DNA of 30,673 nt. Origin: Rhizophlyctis rosea (taxonomy: Eukaryota; Chytridiomycota; Chytridiomycetes; Rhizophlyctidales; Rhizophlyctidaceae). The stretch covers positions 1 to 30,673 of the forward strand of contig JADGJC010000409.1 in assembly GCA_027596075.1 (NCBI GenBank), written 5' to 3'. Positions 10,653 through 20,400 of the stretch are shown here, in pieces. The notes under the pieces are model-generated. The model worked only from the letters and a program-made list of their open reading frames with translations. It was not told the origin of the DNA and made no database searches. Within the stretch, counting starts at the first letter, position 1. Each line of letters begins with the position of its first letter. The position numbers and the translations under genes were made by a program.

Positions 10653-12501
10653 ATGCCTTCAATACCAAGCGGAAGCTACGTGGTCGAACCGCAGCCCGCA
10701 AAGGACGCGCGACGTCCAGTGGCGTTCGTAAAGCTCTCCCAGAGCGCGCTGGACGCAATAATGAAAGCGAGTCCCAACACCACAATGTCATTAGACCTGC
10801 GACGAGACCAAAACGTATGTCCATTGTCTTCAACTCCACGATAACTGCATCTTCTCTAACATACACATTCGCATGTTACAGGTCATGATCATCGGAACGG
10901 AAAAGTTTCAAATCACCCGGAACGACTTCCAAAAAGCCCAAGAGACAGACGTATATAAGGTTGATGCAGCGAGTCGGACGCTCGCGTTTGAGGGTAATCC
11001 GAGTGAACGATTTACCGTCAAGGCTTCGGCGGAGAGTTTGAGGAAGCTTGCAAAGCAGAGCGCAGACGCCGAGGCGTTGAAGAAGACGAGAAAGTTGGTG
11101 TTTTTGTCAGTTTGGTTGCTGCTACGTAGGATGTGTACTGATTTGTGCTCTCGTATGAAGGACGAAGCTCATTGATGCTCAAGAAGAAGCTGGTAGGGGA
11201 TTGAGTGCCCTTTGAAGACCTATGTGTGCGACAGGGTGTTCTAAATAAGATCATAACCAATACAGCCAAGACCACAGCGAAGAAGGTGGCCCCATCTCGA
11301 TCACGGACTGCAAAAGCGACGACGGAGCCTGTAAAGCCGCGAGAACCAGAGAAAGCATCAACCCAGCCTGCGGTGTCCTTGGCGGACCTACAACGAAAAA
11401 TAGTGCACTTCTTAGCGCCAAAAGCCAATAGCGAAAGTGCCATTGCCGAGAAGTTTCCCGCCTTCTCCAAGGAAGAGATCGTTTCTGTCTTGCAAAAGGT
11501 GCGGCACCTGATGCGCCACTATGCGTTTCAGGCTTCGTCATTGACAACACGATTACAGGTTGCTACTCCTCAACTTTCCCGGCCGGATATGTGGCAGTTG
11601 ACGCCTGTCGGTTATGGGGAGTTTGATCCAGAATACCCCGATTATGACGAAGACACGCGTGTGACGGCCATACAACAGTGGAACGTTGCAACTCACCAGG
11701 GCGGCCGACCGGGAGGGAAGGGAAAACGGAAACGGGAAGAAGAACCGATTGTATTCAAAGTACAACCCCCGTCCAATGTACCACCACCACCACCCGCGCC
11801 TGAGCCGCAGGCTGGACCCAAAGCTAAGAAGGCGAAGACAGCGGCGAAGAAGAAGCCGACCGCTGCAGCGGCGAAGCGGGCTGCGCCGAAGGAGCCGACA
11901 CCTCCACCGGTTCAGAATCATTCCAGAATGGCTAACGCGGCGGTCGTAACGCCCAAGCCGGCCGATCAGCGGAATCCTGCGCCAGTGAAACCTGCGACCG
12001 CTCCGAAGAACGGTGTTCGGCCGGCGCGGGAGGCGGGGAAAGTGGCTGAGCAACCGCGGAATGGGAAGATGTATAGATCGATGTCTTTAGATAGCTTGGA
12101 GAGTAATGTGACAGGTACTGGCATGTCTCATTTCTCTATTCCACATGGCGAGCTAACAATGAACCATCCAATTTTCAGCGGGCACATCCGACCGATCCGA
12201 CGACAAAGACTCCGAAATCGCAAATATGAGCTGGCAGCAATTAGAAAACGAATGGAACAAGGCGCAAGCGGAGCAATCCCAACTACAGGAAAAGATACAG
12301 GCGCACCTTGAGATAGGAAATCGGATAGAGGCACTCGTGAGGAGTGGGAAGAACGCGGCGGAGGTCAATAGGGCTGCTGAGAAGCTTTGGAATCGTGGGG
12401 CTGGGGATTATTTGGAGCATTTAGGGGGGCTGATGAATCGGTTTGATGGTGTGCAGGCTAGGTTGGTACGGATTAGGGATCGGGGGCGACCGGGGAGTTG
12501 A
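10653..12501 (+). CDS. ELL: RNA polymerase II elongation factor ELL homologue
   Basis: Five exons: 10653-10814, 10882-11097, 11168-11192 (25 nt), 11266-12114 and 12179-12501, with introns of 67, 70, 73 and 64 bp; 524 aa. N-terminal residues 1-140 resemble the ELL domain: VAFVKLSQSALDAI, then KKTRKLLIDAQEEA, matching the KTR...AQEEE segment of animal ELL. A winged-helix-like part follows (KIVHFLAP, FPAFSKEEIVSVLQKV, WQLTPVGYGEFDP). Next is a Lys/Ala/Pro-rich linker with nuclear localisation-like clusters (KGKRKREEE, KKAKTAAKKK). The C-terminus (about 425-524, from MSWQQLENEWNKAQAE) fits the occludin/ELL coiled helical domain. ELL suppresses polymerase II pausing and in animals works in little/super elongation complexes. 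The start was chosen for its AAAATG context and the conserved N-terminus; the frame is open 65 codons upstream. Confidence 0.85.
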
Positions 12502-13110
12502 TAGGGGGGTTTGGATGGACGTTTGAAGTTTATGTTACTTCAGTTTCCCTTTTATTTTTTACGTAGTGGAGTGGAGGAGGGCGGCCCCAATTGCTTTATA
12601 CTGTAGATACCCCTGTCATGTTTCGTCCTTTGCATTTTGTTTGATCCTTTCTGCATTGTAGCATTGTATAGTATGTACATTCTTTTTCTAGCTTCTCCAA
12701 ATGGTCTGCAGTGGGAGGGAGTTGCGTGCGTGTGCGGGTGAGTCGATCCAATCAGTCATCGTCCGAATTGAGGCACAATGTGTCCCATCAGCGTCGTCGT
12801 CGTGATGGCAAAATGTGGCCACACAGAACGCGAAAGATATGCGAGCACGGGTTGGGTCAATAGAGAATGAAGTACATTGCATTTCAAGAAATAGAAGTAC
12901 ATGTTGTTGGTTGCTGAACCCTTAATTGCAAGTATGTAAAGACTAGCTACTGCGTGGCAATGACGTTTCAGAGCGGGCACAAAGGGCACTATACTGTGAA
13001 GGCGACAACTTGGGAGAGGTTCCGTGCGGTTGAAGGGCGTGCGGTATTCGAACGCGGGGGTTGGAGGGTATGGTGAAACCACCAAAGACTTGGCAATCCA
13101 AGATTGATGA
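12502..13110. other. Convergent intergenic region between ELL and the AN1 gene
   Basis: About 600 bp of presumed 3' UTR of two convergent genes. T-rich stretches follow the ELL stop codon. No conserved coding sequence seen. Confidence 0.5.
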
Positions 13111-13531
13111 CTAGAGTACTTTGGCTGCCACACATTTCTCAGTCATCAATCTCGAAGCCAAACGCGCGGACGACTGGTCTCTGCATGATTGCAGGTTCTG
13201 ACATTGATGGGATTCGGGCAGGCGGTGGCGGGCGCAGTACTTTTTTTGACTGTTGAAAGACGGGATTAAGAGTTCGGACTTGTGCACATTAATCACAACA
13301 AGGAGCACGATAAGAAACCTACCAATACCGGCAATCACCAATAATCTTTACGGCGCGGTCTGTGCAATCTGGGACACAACACCGCGAAGACTTTTTGGAT
13401 GGTGGGTGGGACTTTGAGGGGGAGGAAGGTTCTGATGGTGGTTGCGGTTGGGGTTTTTGCTCTTCTGTTGGTGCGGGTGGTTTGGATTGTAGTGTAGAGG
13501 TGGTTGTTGTGGAGGTGGGTGTTGAAGACAT
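13111..13531 (-). CDS. Small AN1-type zinc-finger protein (Tmc1-like)
   Basis: Two exons, 13531-13323 and 13249-13111, with a 73-bp intron; 115 aa. Residues 1-50 are a Thr/Pro/Ser/Gln-rich disordered leader. Residues 51-86 form an AN1 finger with the expected ligands: C51-x4-C56, C67-x2-C70, C75, H78, H84 and C86. The intron splits the codon for Cys70, and joining it restores GDCRYC followed by KKYCARHRLPESHQC. The tail ESCR-type helix (LQSCRDQSSARLASRLMTEK) matches the yeast Tmc1 (YOR052C) group rather than large ZFAND proteins with an A20 or UBX partner domain. Such proteins are linked to proteasome and metal or misfolding stress in yeast; that role is transferred by similarity. It is divergent from the LENG1-like gene. 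Confidence 0.92.
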
Positions 13532-14172
13532 TGTGGCAAAATATGTGGGTTTAAAAGTGGGAGGTGGGATTCTGCGAAGTTAGATACCAGCGGTGGCGAA
13601 AGTAAATATGGTGTTGTGCTGCCGAGTGTGAGGTTTATATGTGTGTCCGCTGCGGTCTTTATAGAAGAAATAAGAACTTGGCGAGTGAAGGCGCGAGAGA
13701 ATTTGTCAGAGGCGAAGTTTGTGATATCGATGTTGTGGGAAGGGAACGTTTTGAGGGCTGTGGTGGCAGGATAGGGATTTATAAAGCCCGGGAGGCTGGG
13801 CGGGAATGGAACAAGGGGGGATGTGTGATGATTGGATTGGTTGGCCACCTTCCTGCGTAATCAAAATTGGGGATCACCTGCACGGGCGGTGTCTGTCACC
13901 TGGAACCGGGGCTCACTGGCTCAGTTTGATATGCGCATGCGGCTGCGCAATGTCATGTGAGATTGATGGCGATCGTGGCGGTTGTGAGCTAATTCCGGGG
14001 CTCCGAATCTGGACCATGGTGTGGGTGACTCATACGTGGCGGTTGCTGGTCTGGACTTGGTTGAACAACGCGAACACTAGCCATGATTGGCCAAGGCAAC
14101 AAAATCGTTTTCCCACGATCGACTTCGCAAAACTGCGTGACATAGAGCAAGTGACCAATCTTGTCGGTCCAG
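13532..14172. other. Divergent promoter region between AN1 and LENG1-like genes
   Basis: About 640 bp separating two divergent start codons, so it should carry both promoters. A long minus-strand open frame overlaps the AN1 exon here, but its proline/histidine/asparagine-rich composition marks it as an off-frame shadow. Confidence 0.5.
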
Positions 14173-15363
14173 ATGGGGAAACTTAACATCCTTCAGCACA
14201 AGAGGTAAGGCTGTGTTACCATCAACCCACCTCTTGTTGGGCAGGAGTAGACGGTAACCAACCTGGTCGCGTTTGCAGCTGGCATGTGTATAGCGAAAAG
14301 AACCGCGAAAAAGTCCGAAAAGATGAAGAAAAGGCTCGGATCGAGGAGGAGAAGAAGGCCGAGAGGGCTGTTCAAGCAGTGAGTTGGCGTGAGTTTGCGC
14401 AATTTTGTTCTGAAGGGGCTGTCACCTTACCAGTTGGACAGGACCGAGAGGCTCGGCTAGACCTCATGCGGTCCAGGGCAAGAGCCAAACGCCAAGAGTC
14501 GGACGTCAGCGAAAGCAACCAAACACTCACAGTACCACATCACGAAACCGAGGAACCTCAACAGCACGTCAACTTCTTCCCAGAACTAGAAACGGGCCGC
14601 TCCGCTACGGGCAAGAATGCAGAGCACGAGGCAGAAAAGAAGGCCGAGAAAGCCAAGGAGGACCTGAAGTCCACGTGGTACCTGGGTGAAACTCGTGATG
14701 GGAAGAAGGAAGTGCCATGGTATGCGACCATGGATATGAAGGCGCCGACTCGAACGGATCCATTAGGACGACCAGTAACTCAAGCGGATGAGTGAGTTGT
14801 CCAGCTGAATGGCGAGGGAAGAGTACTGTAGCTGACAAGCGCCTGCCGTCCATCTCAGAAAGAAGAAGGAAGACAAAGATGACAGACGGAAGCACGTAGA
14901 CGATCCATTGGCCATGATGGAAAAGTACGTGAAAGGAATGAAATCCTCGGAAAAAGACCGACATAAGAAGGATGTGAGTGTTTAATGGATAGTCTTCACG
15001 TCCCACGATATAATCTTCAACTCTGGATTTTCTCAGAAATCATCCCGCCACAAATCCTCCACCTCTTCCTCATCCTCCTCAATGGACCGCCTCCGCGCCG
15101 AGCGGCTAAAACGCGAAGCGGACGAACGCCGTAGGACCGAACTTCTACTAAATCCACACCTTGCCAAAGCTCCCACCCAGCATGAAAAAGAAGCGACATT
15201 CTATAATTCACAATTCAATCCAAAGCTTGTAAGGAAGCCCAAAGATCCAGAGGAACAGCGACGGAAAAGGCCGTGGGAGGAGCAGGATGGTGGCGGGAGA
15301 TATGGGGAAGGGAGGGGAAGACGACATGAACATCCTCGTTCTGATCGGTATGCTCCGTACTGA
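14173..15363 (+). CDS. LENG1-like protein with N-terminal CIR_N domain
   Basis: Five exons: 14173-14204, 14279-14378, 14442-14791, 14859-14973 and 15037-15363, with introns of 74, 63, 67 and 63 bp; 307 aa. The 32-nt first exon encodes MGKLNILQHK, and splicing adds SWHVYSEKN-REKVRKDE, the hallmark of the CIR_N domain (CBF1-interacting corepressor N-terminus) shared by CIR1, CWC25-type splicing factors and LENG1. The second intron is a multiple of three without a stop, so its retention would insert 21 residues. The middle is charged and helical (EAEKKAEKAKED). The C-terminal NPHLAKAP...FYNSQFNPKL region matches the conserved LENG1 end and is followed by an Arg/Gly/Asp-rich tail. A nuclear, spliceosome-associated role is likely from the domain family but not proven. 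It converges on the Utp16-like gene, about 250 bp away. Confidence 0.88.
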
Positions 15364-15610
15364 TGGTTGAGATATGTGTTTGCTGGTGATACCCCGGGGT
15401 CAGGGTTGGGAAGGCCCTTTGTATATAGTTTTTGTAGTTATTTTATGTTTACTGACTAATGACTTCGAAAAAGCGAAGCAAGAGCCTTAATGTACACGAT
15501 GAACCACAAGGTCAAAGCAAGGACCGTCCTGTAGAATTACGGCAGTGAAACGCATATGTCTTCTGTACAAGTGAAAAAGTATATTACATTGACGGAACCC
15601 ACTCCCCCCA

Positions 15611-16902
15611 TCATTTGCGCTTATTTTTCTTCGCTACATGCGTCGCCTCGCTACCCTTTCTAACAAACACCACCGCGCTCCCCGTCCGGAAATCCTTCCC
15701 CGCCATTGTTTTGACCGCATCCCCCCTCCTCACGCCCTTCCTGAACAGCGCCTTATTCCGGAACGCCAGCACGGCCTCGTCGGCGACGCGCGGGGCAGGA
15801 GTGGATGTTAGAGGTGTGACGCGGAATCCAGCTACTATGCGGTCCTTTTCCAGTTTTTGCTTTTTCCTTTTTTGGCGTTCGAGTTTGCGTTGGATGGATT
15901 CTTCGGTTTCGGCGTCGAGGCGGGTGTGTTTGTTTTTTGGTTGTGGGGCGGGCTCGCTAAAAGGTCACAGTGGATCAGTGGTCATGGACGATTGTGCCTG
16001 ATCGTTAGCAGACTGAATACACACCTTTCCTCCATCCTCGCCAAACTCGCCAAAATAGACGCAGGCATATGTCCTTCCTTCGTCACCTCCTTCTCCACCT
16101 CCATCTCCTCCCCACCCGTCGCCTCCTTCTCCACCTTCATCTCCTCCGCATCCGCCCTTACATCCTCCTCCCCTCCCACCGCCACCGCCACCACAGGCCG
16201 ACTCTTCTCCTTCTTCACCTGTCTCTGCTGCGCCAATTGCACCTGCACCTTCCTCCGTCGCACCCGCTTTGCTTCCCGCACCTGCCGGACCGCTTCCTGT
16301 TGCTGGAGCGCGGAGTGTAGTGATTGGGCGCGGGAAGTGGAAAGGGATACGGATGTGGGTGCTTCGTCTTCTGAGTCGGAGTCGGATTCGGTGGGAGGGG
16401 AGGTGTAGGTTGTTGTTGGTTGTTGGTGGGGTGGTGCGGGTGTGGTATCTTGTTGGTGGGTGGTGGTTGTTTCTGGTGGGGTGGTGGGTTCGTTTTCTTC
16501 TTCGGATGGTTGTTCGGATTCTGGTGTCTCTTCTCCTCCCGCTCCATCCGCCGCCTCTCCATCCTCTTCCTCATCCGCTGCCTCGTCAACCCATAGCCTC
16601 TTCCTCCCCTTCATAACACCAACCCCAACACCATTCGCGACCCTCGTAGGTCTCGGCGTCGCCTCAACATCCGTTTCCGCCAACTCTGGCTCCGCCTCGG
16701 GTTCTTTCGCCACGCGGCCCCGAACGGGCGGTACGACGACTTCTACTATCATGTCTGCGCGTGGGGATTTGCTTCGCGTGGTTGAGGGAGAGGAGGTTCG
16801 TGAGCGGGTTCGGGGTGGTGTTGCGAGTGATGATAGTTCTGGAGAAGCGGAAATGCTGTCGGAAGGGAGAGGCTTTGATGTCTTTTTCTTTTGTCGGGGC
16901 AT
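15611..16902 (-). CDS. Highly charged nuclear or nucleolar protein, weakly Utp16/Bud21-like
   Basis: Two exons, 16902-16025 and 15956-15611, with a 68-bp intron; 407 aa. The N-terminus is basic and Ser/Pro/Thr-rich (RTRSRTSSPSTTRSKSPR). Residues about 95-180 are strongly acidic and low complexity, and about 195-240 are basic coiled-coil-like (REAKRVRRRKVQVQLAQQRQ). The last 115 residues, spliced on by the intron, run SIQRKLERQKRKKQKLEKD, then GFRVTPL, then FRNKALFRKGVRRGD, and end in KKNKRK. Acidic middle plus basic C-terminus with an F-x-V-x-L element recalls the U3 snoRNA-associated protein Utp16/Bud21, which would place it in 18S rRNA processing, but this is a composition-level resemblance. 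The gene call is firm, the function is not. Confidence 0.78.
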
Positions 16903-17709
16903 CGTGGGGCTTCACTTTGGGTGGGGTTCAGTCAAAAGGTGTGCTTCGAGAAGTTCGAGGTTGATATGGGAAGACAACACCAAAATGTCAAACGAATCCA
17001 AAAAAAGTGAGAGTGTGGCAAATGGTGGCTTGTGTGGCTTGACATGCCGTATCTCCACGCGGGTTCACATCAGGGTCTATATCGACGACCTGTCATTCAA
17101 TTTTCGGCTTATGTGCTGTGCTGCACAGATGCGAACGAGCGATGCGGCAATATCCGCCAAGCTTCTTTTTCTATCAAGGCGGATGGTAAAATATGATTGC
17201 ACTATTCTACAATGCCCCGTTCCTTCGGTCCACCCTTTCTCGATACATGTTGTCATTAAATTCGCTTTAGGGAAAGGAGATCATTTTGAGAAGGTTTACG
17301 AATAGTTGGGATGATGTTCTGCATTCATTTGGATTTTGGTAAAAACTGGCAAGCATCAACGAACATGAAAGTTGACTCTGGGATATTCGCTATTCAGAGT
17401 TTTGGGGCCGTGCTGTTCTCAACTTTTGTGTGACTGGGATGTGCCCGCCTGGGCATGTGCAGTGCGGCAGGAAACTCGCCAACTCCTTTCTATTGCGGTT
17501 CATAAAGAGAAACATGGCGCGGCGCGGCCAAAACCTTGCCGTATTTAGAAATTGCGCAGGACGTTCCAAATAGAAGCATCGATTTGCCTGGTGGACGCGT
17601 CTCCCTTTCAATAATGAACATAAAATGAGGAACAGAACTCCCATCGAGCACACATCTCCCATCACGACCAACAATCAAAAACACACACGTCGCAGCCAAA
17701 AGGAGAAAT
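16903..17709. other. Divergent intergenic region upstream of the Utp16-like and arrestin-like genes
   Basis: About 800 bp between two divergent start codons. Some long plus-strand frames extend into it from the antisense of the Utp16-like gene, but they are low complexity. No RNA gene or repeat recognised. Confidence 0.45.
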
Positions 17710-19013
17710 ATGTCTCTCTACAGCGAATGCATCCTCAAAACCGACATCCTCCCCGGCCACGGCAACCCTTCCGACTCCTACATCGAAGGCTTCCCAGGCA
17801 TAACCCCCTTCACCATCCGGGCCACAATCCGCGTCACCAACAACCACAAAACCAAACATAAGAACATCCATAGCATCAAGGTGCATCTTTGCGGGGCGAC
17901 CACAATAGAATGGCGACCAACAGATTTGATACCTTCTTTCAAGAGTGTGGGAGGATTCGCAGATGACACGCATTTGGAGCAGAGGGTTGATTTGTTGGAG
18001 GCCGTTGAGGACGGGGAGCCTGTGAGACGGGGTCATGGGGCTCAAGCGACGGGAAAGAGCAAAGTCCCGCCACTTGCACCTGGGGAATCGAGGGATTTTT
18101 TGTATGAGTACCGGGTTGCTTCTCCCGCTCAGGGAGGGCCGACATATCTCCCGCATTCAATGACTAAGCCGGTACGTATAGTCATTCCCCATTTTTGGTA
18201 TCATTTATATAATGACTCCTTGCTCCATCACTTTTGCCCCTCCCATCAGTGGTACGGAGACATAGACGTCGCTAACGCCCGAACACACTACGCCATCAAC
18301 GTCCGCACATACATGCCCCGCTCCAACATCTTCATCAATGGACAAAATCTCGATCCCAAACCAGGATGGGTCAACGGTCTCCCCGTCAATCTCCCCAACG
18401 GGTCCGCCCTCCCTTCTACTTCCCCAATCGGCTTCCACCTTACCTTCACGAATGGAATCACCTTCGACATTGACGGGTCCATCGACTTCGTATCCCGCAT
18501 TAGAGTCAAAGAAGGCCACCCAGACGTCAAAATCAAGGAACTCAGCATCAAAATCGTCCAATCCATCCACCTCCTCGGTATAGGCCAAACAAAAGGGCCC
18601 GCGTACAACAAGAACATCCTCAAATGGGACCACCCCTGCTCCAACCTAGAACTATACCAACCTCAACACCTATCCGCCCCCTTGAAGCAATTCAAGATGG
18701 ACAAGACCGACGCGATCTTGCCTACGAGGTTTGATCCGAAAGTTGATCGTCATTTCTTGGTGAACCATGTGTTGCATGTGGTGGTTGGGTTGAGTGGGGC
18801 GAAGGATTGTCATTTGGAGGTGCCGTGCCGTGGAAGAGGGAGGAGATGGTTAAGTTTGTCGCCGAGAATGCGGTGGTTGTTAGGGAGGTTGTGGAGGGGT
18901 TGGTGCCTCCGTATGTTCCTTCGGTGCCTCGGTATGAGGATAGTCCGGGAAGAGAGTGTGACGAATCACAGTGGTACGAACGACATAGTGGTCTGCCGTT
19001 GCAACGTGTGTGA
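17710..19013 (+). CDS. Arrestin-like protein with an apparent 1-base frameshift near the C-terminus
   Basis: Exon 1 is 17710-18171 and exon 2 begins at 18250; the 78-bp intron is in phase and free of stops, so it could be misread as coding. Arrestin-fold features include FTIRATIRVTNN, IHSIKVHLCG, LAPGESRDFLYEYRV, ITFDIDGSIDFVSRIRVKEG and VNHVLHVVVGLSGAKDCHLEVP. Near 18820-18832 (the near-duplicated bases GTGCCG TGCCG) the coding sense jumps frame: the downstream frame encodes VPWKREEMVKFVAENA and then VPPYVPSVPRYEDSP, the kind of proline-rich PY/SYEDSP tail seen in arrestins, and stops at 19013. One missing base would give about 408 aa. Without correction the frame runs to 19173 with an unlikely Arg/Trp-rich tail (461 aa spliced). 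An assembly error or a recent mutation fits better than an intron, since no acceptable donor/acceptor pair spans the jump. Confidence 0.72.
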
Positions 19014-19380
19014 GATACCTCCTGTAATATATATGTACCATGCCATCGCTTCATTTGAGCTACATTGTCTTCTCCCGGAATGTGCTTCTTCACCAACTTC
19101 GGACTTCAACTCTGTACCTGAGAACTCTGAAATCGCAATCAGCCAAACGCAGACTTTTCACCAAAATTCATGAACTCTATCACTTTTGGCGAGTGCATTC
19201 TTGCTTACTTCCTCTTTGTGCCGAGCTGAGCATCGGTCAAGTTTGATCATTTACTACATTATTGTTTGTAAACAAAGAAATGCCGATGGCTGTCCTTACC
19301 ACCGAAAATTCAATGCTCGTAGTCTTCAGAATACCACTACATATACAAGTCGAAAACAATATTTCCTTATTCGCCCCACA
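19014..19380. other. Convergent intergenic region
   Basis: About 370 bp between the inferred end of the arrestin-like gene and the end of the minus-strand hypothetical gene. It contains only 3' UTR-like sequence as far as I can see. Confidence 0.4.
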
Positions 19381-19920
19381 TCATCTCCCAACACCAACAC
19401 CACTCCCCTCCTGCACCGCCTGCTGAAACTCCTCAAAACTCTTCAACGGGACAAGCGGGTTAATCTCCAACCCATCCGGTCCCATAACCCAATTACTCGG
19501 CTCCTCCCCAACACCCAACAACCTGCCATCCTCCCTGGCAACGATGTATATCTGATCCTGACCAGGCTCTAAGGGCGGGTCTACCTTCAACGTACTCTGA
19601 CTATCTAGGGATGATACGCTCGTTGAGTAGAATTGGGCATTGGGATGGGAAGAGGTTTTTGATGTGCGGGCGGGGAAGTTGTAGTGGGCGGATTTATAAA
19701 GTATGTAGGCGTGGATTTTGTGGATGAATGTTTGGATGGGTTGGGGTAATGGGTTTGAGAGTGTGGGCAGAGCGGCGACGACGGTGGTTAGGTGTTTTAC
19801 TTGAGTCATCGAGGGGATGAGGTTGCAATTTAGGTGTTCGATGATGTTTTTATGCTCGGTGTGGTACCATGTTTGGAGGGCTGAGGGGTCTTGTAGAACT
19901 TCAATGGTAAGAGCATCCAT
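19381..19920 (-). CDS. Hypothetical protein, 179 aa, single exon
   Basis: An uninterrupted frame with good protein-like composition. The first 75 residues look helical (LQTWYHTEHKNIIEHLNC, IQTFIHKIHAYILYKSAHY). The C-terminal half has a possible beta-rich element (QDQIYIVAREDGRLLGVGEE, then NWVMGPDGLEINPLVPL) and ends in a short Gly/Val tail. No signal peptide, membrane helix or catalytic motif is evident, and I do not recognise the family. The start at 19920 is the first Met of the frame. Coding status is likely from composition and length alone; the product may be a lineage-specific protein. Confidence 0.6.
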   Translation of the reverse strand: MDALTIEVLQDPSALQTWYHTEHKNIIEHLNCNLIPSMTQVKHLTTVVAALPTLSNPLPQPIQTFIHKIHAYILYKSAHYNFPARTSKTSSHPNAQFYSTSVSSLDSQSTLKVDPPLEPGQDQIYIVAREDGRLLGVGEEPSNWVMGPDGLEINPLVPLKSFEEFQQAVQEGSGVGVGR

Positions 19921-19983
19921 TTTGCGTTGTAATATTTCGACACGAAAGCGTTTTCAAAGAGGAGTCAAGAGGGCATTGAGGAA

Positions 19984-20322
19984 CTAGCAATTGAATAGTG
20001 TGAAGAGGGGAGGGGAAGGGAAATTGTACGCCACAACATCCGAAGACCTCCGGAGTAGCACCCAAGCCCCTGGAAGCTTCTCAGGGTCCATGACCCACAA
20101 CCGAAGCTGGCCAATGCCGTAAGCATGTTTGGCCAATCGTTGCATCTCCCACTTCTCCCGACGTTTCGGCTGCAGATCTAGATTCATGGTATTCTTTCGC
20201 AAATGCCTTGCATGATGGTCGACATAGCCATCATTTGTCCTTTCCAGCATCTCCTGTGAAACAACCTGTCGAATAGCTCCTCGTCTTTGCTTGTGAATTG
20301 AGCACCATGCTGTTTCCGCCAC
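19984..20322 (-). CDS. Possible coding exon or small hypothetical protein (112 aa)
   Basis: A minus-strand frame with fairly protein-like composition, for example LQPKRREKWEMQRLAKHAYG and QLRLWVMDPEKLPGAWVLL. It could be a stand-alone gene or part of a spliced one. In another frame just upstream (starting at about 20361 on the minus strand) there is MSIRAYISVTCIRHC followed by KTRSYST, which recalls a mitochondrial presequence, but I found no convincing donor/acceptor pair that joins the two. It faces the TRAF/WD40 gene head to head. I do not recognise a family. Confidence 0.3.
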   Translation of the reverse strand: MAETAWCSIHKQRRGAIRQVVSQEMLERTNDGYVDHHARHLRKNTMNLDLQPKRREKWEMQRLAKHAYGIGQLRLWVMDPEKLPGAWVLLRRSSDVVAYNFPSPPLFTLFNC

Positions 20323-20400
20323 AATGACGGATACAGGTGACTGATATGTACGCGCGAATGGACATTTTGCCTCAGCAACTAAAACGGGAGCAACCTTGCA

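Noticed and set aside
11193..11217. 25-bp intron in ELL that would join LIDAQEEA to DLCVRQG
   Set aside because: Too short to be spliced; a 73-bp intron ending at TACAG 11265 keeps phase and has a better acceptor.
13348..13848. 166-codon minus-strand frame overlapping the AN1 gene
   Set aside because: Pro/His/Asn-rich composition of an off-frame shadow; the AN1 frame carries the conserved cysteines and splices cleanly.
16442..17305. 287-codon plus-strand frame
   Set aside because: It is antisense to the low-complexity acidic part of the Utp16-like gene, with Ser/Val/Gly/Trp-rich, repeat-driven sequence.
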